Assembly (NCBI RefSeq): GCF_018129985.1
Contig: NZ_JAFCKT010000014.1
Coordinates: 1-64,000, forward strand
DNA: 64,000 nt
Reading direction: 5' to 3'
Source: Bradyrhizobium sp. SZCCT0148
Lineage (GTDB): Bacteria > Pseudomonadota > Alphaproteobacteria > Rhizobiales > Xanthobacteraceae
The notes beneath the pieces were generated by a model. The model saw nothing but the letters and a program-made list of their open reading frames with translations, was not told the DNA's origin and ran no database searches. Positions 61,463-64,000 of the stretch are shown here, piece by piece. A program made the translations under genes and the position numbers. Position 1 is the stretch's first letter, and every line of letters begins with the position of its first letter.

Positions 61463-63591
61463 GGCGCACGCTCCATCGCTGCAATGATCCTGTCCCGCGT
61501 GATCGGCAGGTCGCGCACGCGTACGCCGAGGCAATCGTAGACCGCATTCGCGATCGCCGCCGTCACCGGGCCGTGTGCGGCCTCACCGGCGCCGACCGGC
61601 TCGATCTCCGGCCGCTGGATGATCTCGACATCCACGGCCGGTACCTCGCTGAAGGTCAGTATCGGATAGTCGGTCCATGACGTGGATGTGATGCGCGTCC
61701 TGTCGAAGCGGACGCGTTCCTTCAGCACCCAGCTGGCCGCCTGGATTGCGCCACCCTCGATCTGGTTGATGACGCCGTCCGGGTTGATGGCCTCGCCGAC
61801 ATCGACGGCCAGCGTCAGCCGCCTCACGCGGACGCCGTCGGCGCCCTTGATCTCGGCAATCGCGGCACAATAGGCCCCCGTGTTCTTGTAGCGGGCAAAG
61901 CCGAGGCCGTGGCCGATGCCGGGCTGCTTCTGTGGCTTCCACTGTGCACGTCGTGCCGCAGCGCGAATGACGTCGCGCGCCCGCTCGTCGCGCAGGTGCC
62001 GCAGGCGGAATGCGATCGGATCTTCGCCGCGCAGCTCTGCGATCTCGTCGAGCAGGGATTCGATGGCGAACACGTTGCCTTGCCCGCCCAGCGTCCGCAG
62101 CGCCGAGGTCCGTACCGGCATGGTCAGCAGCCGGTGGCTGGTGATGGTCCAGGCGGGGAAGTCATAAAGCGGAACGGAATTGCGATCGCCGCCACCACCA
62201 TTGGCGGCCGGCGGGTTGGTCGAGACCATGCGCGGGTAGGGATTTGCGATCTCACTCGCCGCCAGCAGCGTCGGCTGCGCCGCGCGTCCGGGCCGTGCCG
62301 CATGACCGTTGCTCCAGATCGCGTGGCGCCAGCCCGTGATCTCGTTGTTCGAGTCGAGATCGGCCTCGATCTCGATGGCCATCGCCGCGCCGAACGGCGC
62401 ATGAGACATCTCGTCGTGGCGCGACCACTGCACGCGAACCGGGCGGCCGCCGGCCGCCTTCGCCAGCAGCACGGCATCGAGCGCGACGTCGTCGGCCGCG
62501 TTGTGTCCGTAACAGCCGGCGCCCTCGATGTGCTCCACCACGATGCTCTCGGCCGGCAGCTTGAGCACGATCGCGAGATCCGCACGGAGCAGATAGACGC
62601 CCTGGCTGTGCGTCCAGACATGAACACGATCACCGTCCCATTGCGCCACGGCGCAGGACGGCGCGATCGAGGCATGCGCGATGTAGGGGCGGGTGTATTG
62701 CCGGCGGAGCGTTTGGGCGGGATGGCGCGCCGGCTCCGCCATCCTGGTATCGATGATGGTGGTCTCGACCGGCTGGCTCTTCAGGAAGCCTGCCAGATCG
62801 TCGTCGTCCGGCAACGGCCCGCCGTCCGACCAAGTCGCGCCCTTGCGCAAGGCTTTGAGCGCGGCTTCCGCCGCCGTCTCGTTGTCGGCAACCACCCCGG
62901 CAAAGCCGCCGTCGCGGACGATGGCAATAAAGCCGGGGACTGCGCGCGCGGCCGCCTCATTGAGTGCGATCAATCTGGCGTCCGGGAGATCCGGGCGCAG
63001 CACGCGTCCGTGCACCAGTCCCGGAAGCGCGAGGTCATGGATGAAACGCGGCCGCGCAAACACCTTGTCGGGAATGTCGACACGCTGGACCGAATGTCCG
63101 GCGACGGTGCGCGCGGCGGCACTCTTGGCTGTCGGGCTTCCGGTGGCGTCGTGGTCGAGCGAGACCTCGCCCATCAATTCCCAATAACTTGTCCTGACAT
63201 TGCCGGGGCCTGAGATGGTGCCGTCATCGATATCGAGGCGCGACGCATCGACGCCGAGACGTTCCGAGGCCGCGCGAAGGAAGCGTTGGCGTACTTCGGC
63301 ACAGACCTGGCGTAGCGCGCGGCCGGACTGCTGGATCGAGAGGCTGCCCGAGGTCACGCCCTCGTTTGGGCTGGCCGCCGTCGAGGCGCGGGTCATCTCG
63401 ATTCTGGTGATTGCGACATCGAGTTCGTCCGCCGCGATTTGCGCCAGCGCCGTGACGATGCCCTGGCCGATTTCGACCTTGCCAATCGAGATCGCCACGC
63501 GGCCGTCGTCGGTGAAGCCGACCCAGGACGACAGCTTGGGATTGGCGACGAGGCTGACCGGCAGCTTCGGGGCAGGGGACAAGGTGTTCAT
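61459..63591 (-). CDS. Molybdenum hydroxylase large subunit (isoquinoline 1-oxidoreductase beta-like)
   Basis: A 710-residue xanthine-oxidase-family molybdopterin subunit of the IorB type. Seen are the early VGFTDDGRVAISIGKVEIGQGI segment, LRTLGGQGNVFAIESLLDE and the catalytic glutamate in PVGAGEAAHGPVTAAIANA. It would hydroxylate an N-heterocycle or oxidise an aldehyde with water. ATG 63591 overlaps the iron-sulfur subunit stop (ATGA). No FAD subunit is seen, as expected for the two-subunit IorAB class that passes electrons to a cytochrome. Confidence 0.87.
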   Translation of the reverse strand: MNTLSPAPKLPVSLVANPKLSSWVGFTDDGRVAISIGKVEIGQGIVTALAQIAADELDVAITRIEMTRASTAASPNEGVTSGSLSIQQSGRALRQVCAEVRQRFLRAASERLGVDASRLDIDDGTISGPGNVRTSYWELMGEVSLDHDATGSPTAKSAAARTVAGHSVQRVDIPDKVFARPRFIHDLALPGLVHGRVLRPDLPDARLIALNEAAARAVPGFIAIVRDGGFAGVVADNETAAEAALKALRKGATWSDGGPLPDDDDLAGFLKSQPVETTIIDTRMAEPARHPAQTLRRQYTRPYIAHASIAPSCAVAQWDGDRVHVWTHSQGVYLLRADLAIVLKLPAESIVVEHIEGAGCYGHNAADDVALDAVLLAKAAGGRPVRVQWSRHDEMSHAPFGAAMAIEIEADLDSNNEITGWRHAIWSNGHAARPGRAAQPTLLAASEIANPYPRMVSTNPPAANGGGGDRNSVPLYDFPAWTITSHRLLTMPVRTSALRTLGGQGNVFAIESLLDEIAELRGEDPIAFRLRHLRDERARDVIRAAARRAQWKPQKQPGIGHGLGFARYKNTGAYCAAIAEIKGADGVRVRRLTLAVDVGEAINPDGVINQIEGGAIQAASWVLKERVRFDRTRITSTSWTDYPILTFSEVPAVDVEIIQRPEIEPVGAGEAAHGPVTAAIANAVYDCLGVRVRDLPITRDRIIAAMERAP

Positions 63592-64000
63592 GATGCCGCC
63601 ATCTCTGCGGCCGCACGCAGGACGGCGCGGACCATGCGGTTGTGCGACCCGCAGCGGCACAGATTGCGATCCAGCGCCGCCCTGACCTCGGCTTCCGTCG
63701 GGGACGGATTGCGCTTCAGCAGCGCCGCCGCGCTGATCAGGATTCCAGATACACAATAGCCGCATTGCATCGCCTGTTCGGCGATGAAGGCGCGTTGCAA
63801 CGGATGCGGTACGCCCACCGTGCCGAGGCCTTCCACAGTGACGATGTCCCTGTCGGCGACCGACCACATCGGCATGTCGCAGGATGCCATGGCGCGATGG
63901 TCGACCATGACGTAACAGGCGCCGCACTCACCGGCGCCGCAACCGAAATGCGCGCTCGTGACACCGAGCCGGCCGCGCAGCACGTCGAGCAGCGTCTGGT
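63588..64000 (-). CDS. Molybdenum hydroxylase [2Fe-2S] subunit (IorA-like), 5' end outside window
   Basis: At least 137 codons of a two-cluster iron-sulfur subunit, truncated by the window edge. The plant-type cluster cysteines are in FGCGAGECGACYV and the following SC. The second cluster cysteines are in QCGYCVSG and NLCRCGSHNR. It delivers electrons from the molybdenum site of the 61459-63591 product. The missing part should be only about 20-25 residues. Confidence 0.88.
   Translation of the reverse strand, partial: QTLLDVLRGRLGVTSAHFGCGAGECGACYVMVDHRAMASCDMPMWSVADRDIVTVEGLGTVGVPHPLQRAFIAEQAMQCGYCVSGILISAAALLKRNPSPTEAEVRAALDRNLCRCGSHNRMVRAVLRAAAEMAAS

Overview
The window is high-GC DNA from an alphaproteobacterium, most likely a Bradyrhizobium-type member of the Rhizobiales. 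That assignment is inferred from several things seen together: a bacteriophytochrome next to its heme oxygenase, many perfect FixK/FNR-type boxes (TTGA-N6-TCAA), a large aromatic acyl-CoA catabolic capacity, and rhizobial-looking small hypothetical proteins. No tRNA, rRNA, CRISPR array or intact insertion sequence was seen.

1-10.8 kb is a patchwork. Two copies of a small phage-derived gene module (244-875 and 10160-10569) lie at its two ends. Four copies of a ~100-bp element with a conserved 20-base core and a hairpin followed by T residues are scattered through it. The second phage module runs into a terminase gene cut off right after its Walker A motif. In between are bphO-bphP (red/far-red light sensing), an AraC-type regulator, a class A FAD monooxygenase, a lone receiver-domain protein and small hypothetical genes. 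A scar at 2300-2514 is stitched from three pieces, each of which matches another place in the window.

10.9-21.7 kb carries a catabolic and uptake cluster. It has a class III CoA-transferase, a two-component flavin monooxygenase (oxygenase plus flavin reductase), a 3-hydroxyisobutyrate-dehydrogenase-like enzyme, an SsuABC/Thi5-like ABC importer interrupted by an IlvD/Edd dehydratase, and a ring-cleaving dioxygenase homologue of the NicX (2,5-dihydroxypyridine dioxygenase) family. The substrate is not known; an N-heteroaromatic acid is plausible.

21.7-37.7 kb encodes aerobic CoA-dependent 2-aminobenzoate (anthranilate)-type or salicylate-type degradation. It has a benzoate/aminobenzoate-CoA ligase, the fused FAD monooxygenase/old-yellow-enzyme reductase, beta-oxidation-type enzymes, an opine-dehydrogenase-like enzyme, a RidA-family protein, a periplasmic binding protein and a MarR regulator. 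Six copies of one palindrome (TTTKA-N4-YAAAR) occur in four promoter regions and tie these operons into one regulon.

37.7-53.2 kb is a low-oxygen island. Seven FixK/FNR boxes precede a CBS/BON protein, PHA synthase, a zinc alcohol dehydrogenase operon, a universal stress protein, a YqjD-like membrane protein, an Mla-type lipid transporter (with a MlaD fused to an auxiliary domain), a small cytochrome c, an Fe-S FNR homologue and a 41-residue membrane protein.

53.4-64 kb has a second CRP-like regulator, a putative cyclase, a complete TRAP transporter with an SDR enzyme, an orphan membrane-anchored gene bracketed by inverted repeats, and an isoquinoline-oxidoreductase-like molybdenum hydroxylase with a signal-less ModA-like protein. 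The last gene runs off the window end.
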